64,000 nt of DNA, taken from positions 372,001 through 436,000 of the forward strand of contig BPQB01000003.1 in the NCBI GenBank assembly GCA_019973155.2, written 5' to 3'. Both the position numbers and the translations under genes were made by a program. The notes under the pieces were generated by a model. That model did not search any database, was not told the DNA's origin, and worked only from the letters and a program-made list of their open reading frames with translations. Positions 44,493 to 55,211 of this stretch are shown piece by piece. How positions within the stretch are numbered: position 1 is the stretch's first letter; every line of letters begins with the position of its first letter. This DNA is from Phanerochaete sordida. Its lineage: Eukaryota; Basidiomycota; Agaricomycetes; Polyporales; Phanerochaetaceae.

Positions 44493-45078
44493 GAGGGAAT
44501 GGCCTGGCGGTGATGGCGGTGGGCGGCCGCCACGGAAGGCGTCGGGATAGTCCTATTCAGGCTCAGCGGCGGGAACTTAGGCTTTCCTTCGCGTGTGTAC
44601 ATGCAGCATAGGCAGATGCAACAAATTGGGGATTGTTGGAATTGTTCCAGCTCTGCGTATCCTTCAACATCACCCCGACGTCCCCGCGCTACTAGTATCT
44701 ATTCTTCCTTGTACCCGTCCTTCAGCATAAGCCCCAGGTGCCGAACGACGAACGTCCGTGTCTAGACTCTCGAGGCAAGTGACCTCAAGCTTTTCGGGCA
44801 GCTCAATACTGCGAAGTCGAACGTCGCGCTGTGAAAGCCATGAAGCTGTCGCGCAAGCGTGGCAAGAACGCCGTGACGGTCGGTGAGGGCGAGTCGGAGG
44901 AGGATTGCGCGGAATCCTAGGCTGCCTTTTTTGCGACCACACCTCTCCCAGATGCTCCGAATGGTGATCTATACTATCGTTCATGTTTCAGCACGATGCA
45001 ATCATGATCCAATGCAGCAGCGAGCGCAGCGCGAAATTTGAGAAAATGCTTCGGAAAATAGCTAATATCCTCGCGGAA

Positions 45079-45190
45079 TCCGGACAAAATTTGCTCGAAA
45101 CCTAGCTTGCCCGGCGAATCCGGACATGAGCTGGCAAAATGACTAGGTCATGCCAAAGTCCGGACAAAAGAGCCCAAAATCATCCGGACA
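45079..45190. repeat. TCCGGACA motif cluster, right group
   Basis: Perfect copies at 45079, 45119, 45159 and 45183 (steps 40, 40 and 24 nt). The first reads TCCGGACAAAATTTGCTCG and the second TCCGGACATGAGC, echoing the order in the left group. There is no ORF or terminal repeat that would mark a transposon. Confidence 0.6.
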
Positions 45191-45745
45191 TGCAAACCGC
45201 GATTTTGGGTCTTTTCAGGCCAACCTCTACGGGCGCTTTCAGGGGTCCTGGATGCATGCAGAGGCTGGATCGCCTCCGAATCTTGAGAAGAAGTACAATA
45301 TTCAGCCACACAGAGTCCTGTCCTGACCTTTGGGCTACTAACGACTGCAAGCATGGTTCTTGCCTTCGCCCAGCACCGGTGCGCAGGAAGGGTGGCTGTT
45401 ACGGTTGGATAGCGTTGCAACCCAGTCACTGTAATGAGTTCTAAACGAAGGAGTATACCCGGCGCTTCCTTGCGATTTCTGCTTTACACCCGACGTTCAT
45501 CACGCTCCGATGTTCACCGTGACCCCACCGTCGTCCTGAAACCAGTCATACATCGTATGCTGGTAAATGGAGTTTAATGAATGACCTACAGCGACTACGT
45601 TTCCCTAGCGTGTCTGGTTTGGGCCTGTTGTGAGGCGTGAGCGCGTGAGCTCCCGTGCCAGACCAGCTCCACTACGTCATCCGTACTAGGTGTGTCCGAC
45701 TCCCCCACCAGTGCACAGCAGATACCTTTACCACAGACCACCACC

Positions 45746-47362
45746 ATGTCTACCCAGGCAGCTCCTAGCGATGACCATCTTCATCCTGCGACCGCGCAAG
45801 CAGACGTCGGCTCCCTCTCGCGCCTTGGCCGGCAGCTAAGCCAGAGCGCGAAGGGCTATTTCTCCAAGAGGGACAAGGCAACTCCGACGACACCATCCCA
45901 GTCCTCTACCCCTAGCACACCTGCTGTTGGGGATGTGATAGGGAGTCCCACCCCTTTGCAACGCTTCCTGAGTGTTGGGAAGCCCAGGAAGGGCGGGAAC
46001 GCCGAGTTTCCTCCCTCTCATTGGGGGACTAGTGAACAGGATAACGGCACTGATATTTCTGGGATCCCGATGTTAGGTGAGTAATATCGCATCAAAGTCA
46101 TTGCCTGCTCACACCCAGCAGTCCTAGCAGATGAGCCCGCTTCCCCGGAGCATCTCGCGGACCCCGCAGTCACCGATCCCTCCCTCTCGGACAGTATCGA
46201 TGCACCGCCTGAGCCGCTCACCCTCGCGCAGAGAATCCAGGTTCTCCTATCTCGCACCACTACTACATCTGAAGCAGACGGCCCCGCTCACGAGAACCTC
46301 GAGAATGCTAACTCGGAATCGACCTCTCACCCGCCACCCGCGCTGGTCACTGATTCCAAGCTTATCACCCTACTGTCCTCTCCGGCAGTGATGAATGGAA
46401 CACTGTCAAAGAGCGGACAAAGCGTATGGGCGGTGCTTGACAAGCTCCGCTCCCAACTGCCCGGTCAGAACTCGACTACGGGAGCCTCTACGGCCGAGAG
46501 CGGGGCCAAGGCTGAGGAGCCGCCGCTGGAGGACGACGACTCCGGTGTCATGATATACGGTCCCCTGATACCCAATGCCGACTCGCAAGTGGAGCTTGCT
46601 CGTTCTGAAGATATAGAGGACGATAGCAAGGCCGAAAAGACGGAGATCCCGGCGTCCGCTGCCAAACCTGGCGCACTGGACAACGTGAAGGGTAAGCTCG
46701 AAGAGATGTGGCCTTTCAAGGTGAAAGAGGATAGCAAACAGGCGGAGGCAGGCGATACTACCCCTTCGGTTTCCAGAGTTTACTTCCAGCCGGTACAGTC
46801 TGGCAAGGCAAAGCGACGTTGGATACCCTCTCCCGACAAGATCTCCATTCAAGTCAATTGGTGGGGCTACCGCATGTGAGTCCTTAGCGACTGGTTTTGC
46901 GTCGAAGCAAAATGTTCACAGACGCACCAGATACCTTCCTCCGCCGGTGCTGGATATATTGGACAACAAGCAGCTTGAGGGGGCGAAACGAGCTGCCATG
47001 CTCACCGCCGCGCTCAAGTGGGCCCTCGATCGTGTCCCTCTTGTTATGATACCCCTGCCGGCGCGACCCGCTATGCGACTTCTCAAGGCCTTCACGCCAT
47101 ACCTAGGATACGTTGGCGGCTTCGTGGCATGGAGCTGGGGTGCCGTCAAGACTTTCGACAAGGGTACGAGTATCCGAAACTGGTGTGCCGCTCCTCGAGT
47201 TCTAACGCAGACATAGGTCACGGTGTCACCTTGACCGCGACGTGGCTCTTGACCGTCGCTGTCATCCCCGGCACGTGGGAGGAGAAAGATTTCCCCACCG
47301 ATGTAGCAAAGACGATGCCGCAGGCTACCGCTGGAGGCAACGACAGCTCCTCGAAGACGTGA
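45746..47362 (+). CDS. Conserved fungal protein of unknown function
   Basis: Exons 45746-46076, 46122-46875, 46922-47163 and 47217-47362 encode 490 residues. I do not recognise a named domain. Residues 1-110 are Ser/Thr/Pro-rich. Residues 110-360 are acidic and charged, with SP sites and a moderately conserved VWAVLDKLRSQL helix. The C-terminal 130 residues look folded: KISIQVNWWGYRIRTRYLPPP, a long helix (KQLEGAKRAAMLTAALKWAL) and two hydrophobic segments (YLGYVGGFVAWSWGAVKTF and VTLTATWLLTVAVIPG). This tail may insert in or lie on a membrane. The start has a CCACCATG context. The first intron ends CCCAGCAG, a tandem acceptor that can include or drop one residue. Confidence 0.78.
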
Positions 47363-47509
47363 CATGGCAGGATATACAGCGGGATGGCGGATTGTTGATA
47401 TCTAATAGTGCTGCTTCGGACGCTCTGTAATCTGGATGTAACGGCATATATCTCTGTATCGATACACGATCAAGTCATGTTCTATCTGCGTGGTGGCATG
47501 CTTCGTTTA

Positions 47510-48187
47510 TTATAGCTGTTCAGCATGTGTGAAGAACCCTTTCAGCCACTCGGCCTCCCTGATCATTTCTTCCATGGAGCGCGGTCTCCTGTCTTCATCT
47601 GCGTCCATGTGAAGTGGCTCGACACTTTCGACCGCGGCAGACTTCTCTTCTGAAGGCGACGCAGCCGGTGAGCCTGTCGCAATCGAGGCCAACTCCTGTG
47701 GCAGCTCGTTCTCCGAGCGTTCTAGTGCAGGGTATACCGCATCGTTGCGACCAGCGAACCGGTCGCCATGCATCTTGCGCGGTAGAAGATGGAAGTGAAC
47801 ATGGGGCACAGTCTGCCCCGCAGCCCTTCCATCCTGAAGACGCGTGTCAGCAGCGGACACACCTCCGGAACCGACGTGGCGCACCTGGCAGGCGACCGTC
47901 AGCGCGTCCGCGCCATAGACGCGCTCGATGACCGTCCCCACGGCCTGCACAGACGCCATGAGCGCGGCGAGCTCGTGCGCGTCGAGGTCCTTGAGCCGGG
48001 GCACGACCCGCTTCGGGATGACGAGCACGTCTGCGGGGACGCCTCAGCGACGCGCGCGCGCAAGCAGGTCGACCGGGTCCTTACGTCCGGGCACGATCGG
48101 CTTGAGGTTCACGATGGCGCAGGTGAGCGGCGTGCGGTAGAACGCCTGGCGGGTGACCTCGATCGTCGAGAAGAAGAGGCTGCTCAT
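47510..48187 (-). CDS. HNT2: HIT family hydrolase, FHIT/Hnt2-like diadenosine triphosphatase
   Basis: Exons 48085-48187, 47885-48030 and 47510-47833 encode 190 residues. FHIT-type enzymes split ApppA to AMP and ADP. The family features are FYRTPLTCAIVNLKPIVPGHVLVIP (opening strands, completed by the first splice) and the triad QTVPHVHFHLLPR, with three His in the HxHxH arrangement of the fragile-histidine branch. The middle exon codes for the long helix (LDAHELAALMASVQAVGTVIE). The end is an acidic extension (EEMIREAEWLKGFF). The start codon lies 137 bp from the divergent start at 48325. Confidence 0.9.
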
Positions 48188-48324
48188 AGTGCACGGCGGC
48201 GAGGGCAAGACGCAAGTCGCGGGCGAGGAGACGCAGTGCGCGAGACTGCGAAGATGACGTAAGCGGCGGTGTGCTCTGGGAGCGGCGCTGGGCCGGCTTG
48301 CCAGAGGACGTCCACCAGAATTGA
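48188..48324. promoter_or_regulatory. Short divergent promoter, HNT2-like / F-box-like genes
   Basis: Only 137 bp separate two outward-facing ATGs, so leaders and promoters of both genes must overlap or be very short. No TATA box is seen. Confidence 0.5.
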
Positions 48325-49937
48325 ATGGCTCGGCTGGACGGGCTCCCCCTCGAACTCTACGCGGCCATTCTCGAGCAATTGGACGGTGTCTACGAAGAAC
48401 GCCAGCAAGCGATAGTCTCCCTCATCCGTGCCATTCCCCGCTCGCCCGTTCCAGACGACCTCCTCTTCGAGCGCGTCCATCTGACCAAGCCGAGGCAAAC
48501 TTATGACCTCTACCGCAGACTCAGAAAAAACCCGAACGATGCGGATCGCGTCCGCGTCTTCACATACAAGTGCTGGTCTGCAAACGCCGACCACCTCGTG
48601 AACTTGCTGAATCTGCTGTTCCAGGTCAGGGAGATGACCCTCTTCTTCGGGCCTGACTTCGCTCCGGACCACCTCGAAGAGATCTTTAAGAAGCCGAGGG
48701 ACAAGCTGACGATGCTCAATCTACGGTTCAGGCCATAGTGCGTACACCGTTAACCTGCGGAAAGGATAGCGATACTAATGCACGCTGCAGTGTCCAAAAA
48801 GCTACATATTATCAGTTTCTCAAGGGGGCTTACTTTGACTCGACAATTGAATCCATATCACGCTGGCCCCGTGCATGCCTGTCTACTATTTCCCTCATTC
48901 AAGATCCTCTCGATCCTACGATAGCCCCGACCGGCAGCTTCGCGCAACCTCTCGTGTTCTTCCGTCTGGACCCTATCGGTTCGCTCTCTGCATCTCCCTA
49001 CATCAGCACCGTCGCCGCCTTCCGCTTCAGAGTGCCCGCGCGCCACATCGCTCGTCACATTGCAGAAACGCAGCAGTCTGTGCCGTCGGCGGAGCTCCTC
49101 GACATCTCAACGACCACAATCAACGAGAAGGAGCTGGAGAGGCTGCTCTCCCGCCTGTATCGGCTGAAACATCTCATCATGGATGGATGCCCCATTATAT
49201 CCCAGCGTGCTGACGCGCTGGAAGCGGAGGGCGCGGAGGAGCTGAGGCAGTGGGCATCGCTTGGGATGGTCCTCGCCACATCTGGAAGCATCACCCTCTC
49301 CAAGGCGCGTGAGCAGCGGTTCAAGATGTGGCTCCAAACGCAAGCACCGCCGCCTCCGCCTGAGCCCACAGCAGAAGAATCGACGGCCCGCCAGAAGAAG
49401 GGAGGACGCAGAGGCCTGGCGACTGCCACCATCTCCCTACGCAAGTCTCCTCCGAAGACCACGGTACCCCTGCCCACGGCCGGACCGTCCGCGACCCTAC
49501 CCGACGACGAGCCGCTCCCGGAGAAGATCTACGTCATCCCGCCGCTTCCCATGATCAAGACGCTCGCGGTCACCGCGCCCATGGTCTCGCCTGACCGCCC
49601 AGACTTCGACGCGAACCGCGCGAAGGTGCTGCAGGAGTTCGAGCGCGGCTGGGCGCAGGGCATGCAGAAGATCCTCGGGCGGCGGCGGATGCTGCGGGGC
49701 ACCTGGACGCGCAAGGCAGCGATCTACAAGGTCATCCCGGGCGAGGCTCTGTCCGTCGACGACGACCGCGCGAACGATGTCATGTACGAGTTGGAGCAGG
49801 TCAGGTCGTTTGACGATTTTGACATGACGCCGCCGCCTGCGCCTGTGCTTTGTCTCGTGGGCCCTGGGAAGTCGAAGAACCACCCGGAGGGGTGTCCTCA
49901 CCGGCTCGCGTGGGATTGGTACCAAGACGAGCTATAA
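48325..49937 (+). CDS. F-box-like / LRR-like protein of unknown function
   Basis: Exons 48325-48737 and 48791-49937 encode 519 residues. The N-terminus (LDGLPLELYAAILEQL) looks like an F-box start (LPxEL/Yxx I), but the match is short. The middle shows leucine-rich helix-strand units (LVNLLNLLFQVREMTLFFG and TIESISRWPRACLSTISL), as in basidiomycete F-box-like proteins. A Pro/Lys-rich linker (about 340-390; PPPPPEP, RQKKGGRRG) follows, then a segment with MIKTLAVTAPMVSPDRPDFD and a C-terminal CLVGPGKSKNHPEG. No second domain is identified. If the F-box is real it would recruit substrates to an SCF ligase; this is inference. Confidence 0.75.
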
Positions 49938-50396
49938 TGAAACATACTGTATACCCTCGTAATTATGTGGACTGACTAGAGCTTCGTGTGCAGACTAGAC
50001 TTGGACGCTGATATGTATCCTTGTTCATGTAGCCATCATGCACGATCTCCTTAGATCGCTGTGCTATACGACATTTGCACGTATACCGTCTCTCAGGAAA
50101 CAGCTGTTATATTCTCATACTCGCGAGGCCTGGCTCTCAAAGTGCACTGGTTGCGGACGGAGGAGGCTTCAATTTACCTCCGAGTAACGCCACAAAGCCT
50201 TCGACAGGCGCCCTTGGGGAGCTGGCCACTGACTCGACGCTCGCCACTCATCTCGACCACAGACCGTCCTACATACACATTTGCATTCCCGAGACCCACT
50301 CTTTCTCTTCATATCTTCCGAAACCGCGTTGCTCGCTTGAAATCATGGAATCGGTCTATGATGAAGTCGTGCTGTACAGCAATGTCTAGATCTAAC
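49938..50396. other. Convergent intergenic region, no gene
   Basis: 459 bp holding the 3' regions of two convergent genes. Short frames at 50061-50486 and 50075-50389 have no motif; the first overlaps the end of the next gene. Confidence 0.45.
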
Positions 50397-51088
50397 TTAG
50401 AGCCTGCTCGGTGCACTCGAACCGTCGCCGTGGTAATATGGCAAGGTCAGTGGCATCTCCGGCTGCCATTCCGGAGACATCGGTGAGTCAGCCACAGGAG
50501 ACGGCGCGAACAGCGACGCAGCAAGATCAGGGGCGGCCCTTCCCCAGCGGCGTGCATCCCAGTCCTCCTTGAAGATTACACCTCCCTCGGGCTCCTGGAC
50601 GACTGCCGCAGTGCACCGGCCATCCTTGCCGACGCGGCACGCCTGGAAGCTCCAGCCGTTGTACCTGACGCCAGTCCTGAGTGTGACGTGCTCCCAGCCG
50701 TCGTGGCAGTAGGGGTCGTCGAGCTTCGCGACGACGGCCACGCCCGCCTGCCCGTCGCGCTCGGTGGCCCGGAGCTCAACGCGGGCGCCGCCGCCGCAGC
50801 ACATCGACTCACAGCACAGGATGCCCTCCGAGAGCCAGCCCTCCTTCTGCTTGTACGCGTGCGGCACGCGGCATCTGCTTCCGTCGTCCTTGATGAATGT
50901 GGCGTGGCAGCGGAGGCAATGCTGCTCTTGTGGCGGCTTCTTCGCGAGTTCCTCTTCCTGGAGGCGCCGAGGCAGGTGAGGCCGGGTACGGTTCAGGCGG
51001 CTTGTGCTTGACTCACTTGCTTGTAGCGGTACGCATCGTACGTTGGCGACGTCGGAGATGCAGGCCAGAGGGCGGATAGTCTGGGCAT
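50397..51088 (-). CDS. Small Cys-rich protein, possible zinc binding, function unknown
   Basis: Exons 51017-51088 and 50397-50957 encode 210 residues. The first 25 residues are aromatic and Pro/Ser-rich. The central part carries pairs of cysteines: HCLRCHATFI (CxxC), CRVPHAY, and then ILCCESMCCGG, all within about 50 residues, followed by CHDGWEH and CRVGKDGRC. This suggests a zinc-binding or disulphide-stabilised fold, but no named family is recognised. The C-terminus is Pro/Ser-rich and acidic. A TATAA about 50 nt upstream of the start supports the chosen ATG, and the splice (GTGAGT..CTCCAG) joins YKQ to EEELAKKPP in frame. Confidence 0.68.
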
Positions 51089-51591
51089 AGCTGTGATGGT
51101 GAGTGTCTGGCGGGCATCACCGCGCGACTGTGCCTTATAACGGATAGCAGTGGCCTTTGTCGTCGATCGCTTGCATTGAAAGGCCACCGTGGACAAAGGC
51201 GGTAGTTGCGGCTCTGCTTGTCGCTTGCCGCAAGTGGCGCTACCCTTAGACTTGGTCCAAGCACAGAAGCGTCCAAGATTTGGGCGCGTCGTGCGCAACC
51301 AACCAGTTATTACGGCTCCTGTCAGCCCACCCCTTTGGAAAGCTTGCCTTGCTGCAAAGCGTCGGCTTCTTGTGGACTGAGCAGTTCTACAGCACCAATG
51401 ACAGCTTACCCTCATCTGCGATCACAATCACTTGTAGATACGCCAGCCCTGCCTGAGGGCGACTGGCATAAGCATAACGTCGAGTAACCTATGGTACAAC
51501 GTAAAGGGGGCAAGGGGTCAGAGCGCTAGCAAGGAGAGGAGCAATCGTAAACAAAGCGAAGGAGAGAGCAGAGGACATCATGCAGGTGAGT
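51089..51591. other. Intergenic, 503 bp, no gene seen
   Basis: Contains the promoter of the Cys-rich gene (TATAA at 51135-51139 on the minus strand) and the 3' region of the kinesin gene. No repeat or RNA gene is recognised. Confidence 0.4.
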
Positions 51592-54500
51592 CTACCTCAG
51601 GCTGCTGCCTCGCAAATTGCGCCTCACGGGCCGACCGCTATCCTCAGCCGCACGCTCAACCTCTTCCTCTGTGACCAATGTCTTCTTGCTGAGTTGTCTG
51701 TGAAACGTCGAGTCGTTAGCATCACGGCCCCTCGGATGAAATCGGCGGCCTGACCTCTTCTTCTGTGGTTGTTCAACACTTGCGGCCGACGCGACGCTGC
51801 TACGTATCTTCCTACTCGGCCGCACGACCACCGAATCATCGCTATCGGCGCCGTCATCCGCGTGGTCCAGAGACAGCCTTTCTGTCTTCTGCACTAGGGC
51901 AGGTACCTGATCCTTCTTCGCCTTTGACTTCGATGCGGGAGCCGCCTTCGTCTGAGCTTTGACAGGCTCTGCAGCCTTCTTGCCGCGCGACGACTTGGAC
52001 CTGGTTGACGACCCGATGCCGTTCCACTCTTCGTCGGAATCGTCCTCGATCTCGTCGAAGTCGTCATCTTCGTCCTCCTCCGGGAACTCCTCGTCTCCAG
52101 TCTCTGAGAACGACTCGATCTCGTCAGACTCATCTTCTGCGATGCTGCCCGAGGCGCTCGCGGCCACGCTCTGCTTGTTGCTGACCCGAGCGTGTGGCGA
52201 GCGCTGCCTGTTCCGCGCATCCTTGGCGGTGAGTGGAGAGCTAAGTACTTCGCTGGGCACGTCGCTGAGCTCGCTTTCTGCGTCGTCTTCGACCTACATC
52301 CCCGCACGGTCAGCGCGTGCAGTGCGTGTAGCGGAGTCAGACTTACCAAGCTTTTCTCGATCTCGTCCTCTTCCTCCATCTCATCCTCGTCCGGCTCCTC
52401 CTCGACGCGTTTTTCTGCCTGCTCCGGCCGCGTAAAAACAGGCACAGCAGCTCTGCCCAGCATAGCAGAGCGCTGGAGCATGTCGATCTTCGCGTCCATC
52501 TTGAGCTCGTTCTGCTCCATCTGCTTCATAAGACGGCGATTCCACGTCTTTTCCATGAGCTGCATGCGCTCCTCCATCTCTTGAATGACCTCTTCGCGCG
52601 TATCAGCTTCGATCATCGCGCAGCGCATCTCGCTTTCAAAGAGCTAGACGAAGTGTCAAAAATATAGTTTGAGAATGAATTTGGGTTGGGGGACTAACCT
52701 GCATGCGAAGGCTCTCGATCTCGTCGAAGAGAGCGTCCACCAATGGATTGATGGGTTCATCGTCGTCTTCGTCGTCATCGCCTCGCTCTTCATCCTCTGC
52801 AAGAGGTGGTGAGCAGTCGTTGACTATCCGAGCTCAACAAGTCCTGACCTTCAAGGACCTCGAGGTGTGTCTCGCTCACAACGCGGCCGCCTCGCCCTCC
52901 AGTAGAGATGGTGACTTTGCGACGATGAGGAGCAATGTCACTCGCCCGTCCCAAGGCCGCGAGGCTCTTCGTCCGAGCCTGCTGTAGAAGGTGCGGCGGC
53001 AGGGTCGGGAGAGCACGCGAGACCGCGGTCGGGGCGGCGGTAGACACCTCGCGCGCCAGAGAAGAGAACTTCATGACATGTGAGTTCTCGTCGAAGCCCG
53101 TGTCGTACGGGTTCACGTTGACGATCATGACGACGCGGCCCTCGCCCACGAAGTAGTCCATGAGGACCTCCGTGAGCTTGCTGTGGCGGAAGGGCACGAC
53201 GGCGAGCCCGCGCTTCACGTCGCGCGTGTCCATGCGCTCCTGGCTCGGGGCGAGGCTCCGCGCTACCGCGCGCTGGTTGTTGCGCATCGTCTCCATGCAC
53301 TGGCCAAGGACCATGAGTGATTTGTTGATGTTGCCTGCTTCGCGCAGACGATCGCCCGTCGTCTGTGTGTGCTTCGTGCGCTCGGAGCCTGCGAGGTCGA
53401 CTAGAGTCAGACGTGACGTTTGTATAGACGAAGGATCCTGGTACATATGTTTAGATTTATTGTAAAATCACAGCGTGAAAAGCCTCACATTTCTCTCGCC
53501 ACGGTGGACTCGCAAGACCTTGAGCGTGACCAGCGCGTGGCTGCGGCTACTCTGGCTGTTTGCAAGCGTTCCGAAAACTTGCCGGTGCATCTGGCCGAGC
53601 CGGAGCAGGGCCTTCGCTTGAGCTGCAGACGTAACCCGGATCTGCCTGAGACCGGCCACATACTTCCCACCAGACGTGCCGTCACCCGAGTCGTTGTCCG
53701 ACGGCGGACACGGCTTCACTGGCAGTGCCTTGCGCGTCAGCAGCAGCGGCTTAGAATTACTGCCGGCAGGCATATTGAGGAAGGTCGAAGTCGGGCGTGA
53801 AGCTCCCGTAGGCTGCGCAGACGAAGGAGAGCCGTCATCCACAGAAGCGAAAAGGTCGTAAACCTTTTCGTTGTAGACTTCGGCATAGGACAGCCAGATG
53901 GTGTACTCGTGGTTTCGATCAAGCTTGAGGGTCGTAGGGTCGGTGTCCGGGTCTTCTGGTGGTAGGTCCGCAAGGATGTCTGCCAAGGCGGGGGAAGAGC
54001 CAGACGAGGTGTAACTGTCGTGTGCAGAGCTTCGAGACGCCGAAAAGTCCGGAAGGGCTGCCTCAATGCCTTGCAGACGGACAGGACGGAACTAGAGATG
54101 TCGTATGAGCTTAGGTAAAATGAGGCGTAAAGCATCTAATCTCACCCTCCCGTCGCCGTGCAGACCCTCAATACTGTTAAAGACCACGTCGAGCGTCCGT
54201 GGCAATATACCCGCACTGCCCTCTTCTCTACCACCTTGTACGGTGTAAGTCTTGCCAGAATTGGTGACGCCGTACGCAAATATGAGACCGCTTTGTCCTT
54301 CCAAGACATCCTTAACAAGGGGCAAGGTAGTCTTTGCGAAGAAGTCGGACTGATTCGTTGCTGGAGGGAAGATGTGGGAGAACGTGTAGGTGGAGGATGG
54401 AGGAACGGTTGACAAGCGGGAGACCGGGAGGTTCGACGACTGATTAGGGTCTGACATGCGTACTGCGGTGTTTGAGATGGGCTCGAGGTACGGCTTTGAT

Positions 54501-54904
54501 TGCATTGTCTCATCGTCCTCTCCCGCCTGTGGGCGAATGCGAAGGAAGGCCTGCAGTGACGTTCACGCACCGTGTTCAACAGCAACCTTCATTTCAAGAA
54601 TGTAGATACGCACGCGAATGGGCTCTCTATCCCCATCGTCTATGACGCTCACTTGGCTCGAAGACTTCGCTACTGCAGCTTTCGGTTGCGGATTGGCAGA
54701 AGCAGGGCTTTTGCGCCCGGGGGAATTGTCGCGGTTGGCCAACGGCTTCCTTGTCGTGCTTCTCTTCATGGTATCAGTTGGAGGAGGCGTTGGTGTGGTC
54801 CTCGCGGTGACCCGTGTTGGTCTTGAGGCTGCGGGAGGTGGGTTGGTCGCTGCGGCCTTTGTCTTTGCCGCCGTCGTGCGTGTAGTCTTCGGTTTCGTCG
54901 ACAT
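51592..54904 (-). CDS. Kinesin-6-like motor protein
   Basis: Seven exons (54614-54904, 54146-54550, 53489-54091, 52849-53437, 52699-52796, 52347-52643, 51592-52293) encode 994 residues. Kinesin-6 motors bundle antiparallel midzone microtubules in anaphase (S. pombe Klp9, animal MKLP/KIF20). The motor starts at about 97 with PIRAFLRIRP; the P-loop is YGVTNSGKTYT (about residue 190), whose GVTN form is the kinesin-6 signature. Switch I reads NSQSSRSHAL and switch II LVDLAGSER; NINKSL and FRHSKLTEVL follow. Long insertions between P-loop and switch I (Ser/Asp-rich) are also typical. A coiled coil (about 660-760) and an acidic, basic-patched tail follow. Residues 1-95 are disordered and basic. 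Confidence 0.92.
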
Positions 54905-55211
54905 CTCAAGGCCTGATCAAATTAAGAGGATCAATGGTATGGCTAGGGCCTCGAGAGCAAGAAAAAATGTGAGGAAGTGAACGATGTTGAGTTGGAGATG
55001 CGTGCGGCGAAGAGCGCCCTGTTCGAGCACGACACGCGAAAGTAACGCGTCCAAAGGTCACATGACCGAGTCGTGTCTTGTTTCCCGTCCTCCACCTCTG
55101 CCGGTAGCGACACCGCCCACACCATCCACAGCGGCCCCAAGAACTAGTCGAACTTCAAATAACTTATTTCTTGCTTATGCTTTCGTGAAAACCTAGGGAA
55201 ACACGGACAAA
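54905..55211. promoter_or_regulatory. Shared promoter of kinesin-6 and KNL1 genes
   Basis: Two mitotic genes diverge from this 307 bp. It holds an MCB-like ACGCGT (55045-55050) and a CACGCGAAA just before it (55033-55041), which resembles an SCB/E2F-type site. Both are G1/S element types in fungi. No TATA box is obvious. Confidence 0.55.
55045..55050. promoter_or_regulatory. MCB-like element ACGCGT
   Basis: A palindromic ACGCGT (MluI cell-cycle box) near the middle of the shared kinesin-6/KNL1 promoter, 141 bp from one start and 162 bp from the other. One site could serve both directions. Binding by an MBF-type factor is inference. Confidence 0.45.

Larger units (their letters stand above)
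43603..45745. other. Largest gene-free stretch (2.1 kb)
   Basis: I see no supported gene in either strand. Frames present at about 43840-44109 and 44670-44984 carry no motif and are cut by stops in neighbouring frames. The stretch contains the M35 promoter (right of 43602), two small clusters of TCCGGACA (44354-44492 and 45079-45190) and the upstream region of the gene at 45746. Confidence 0.5.
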
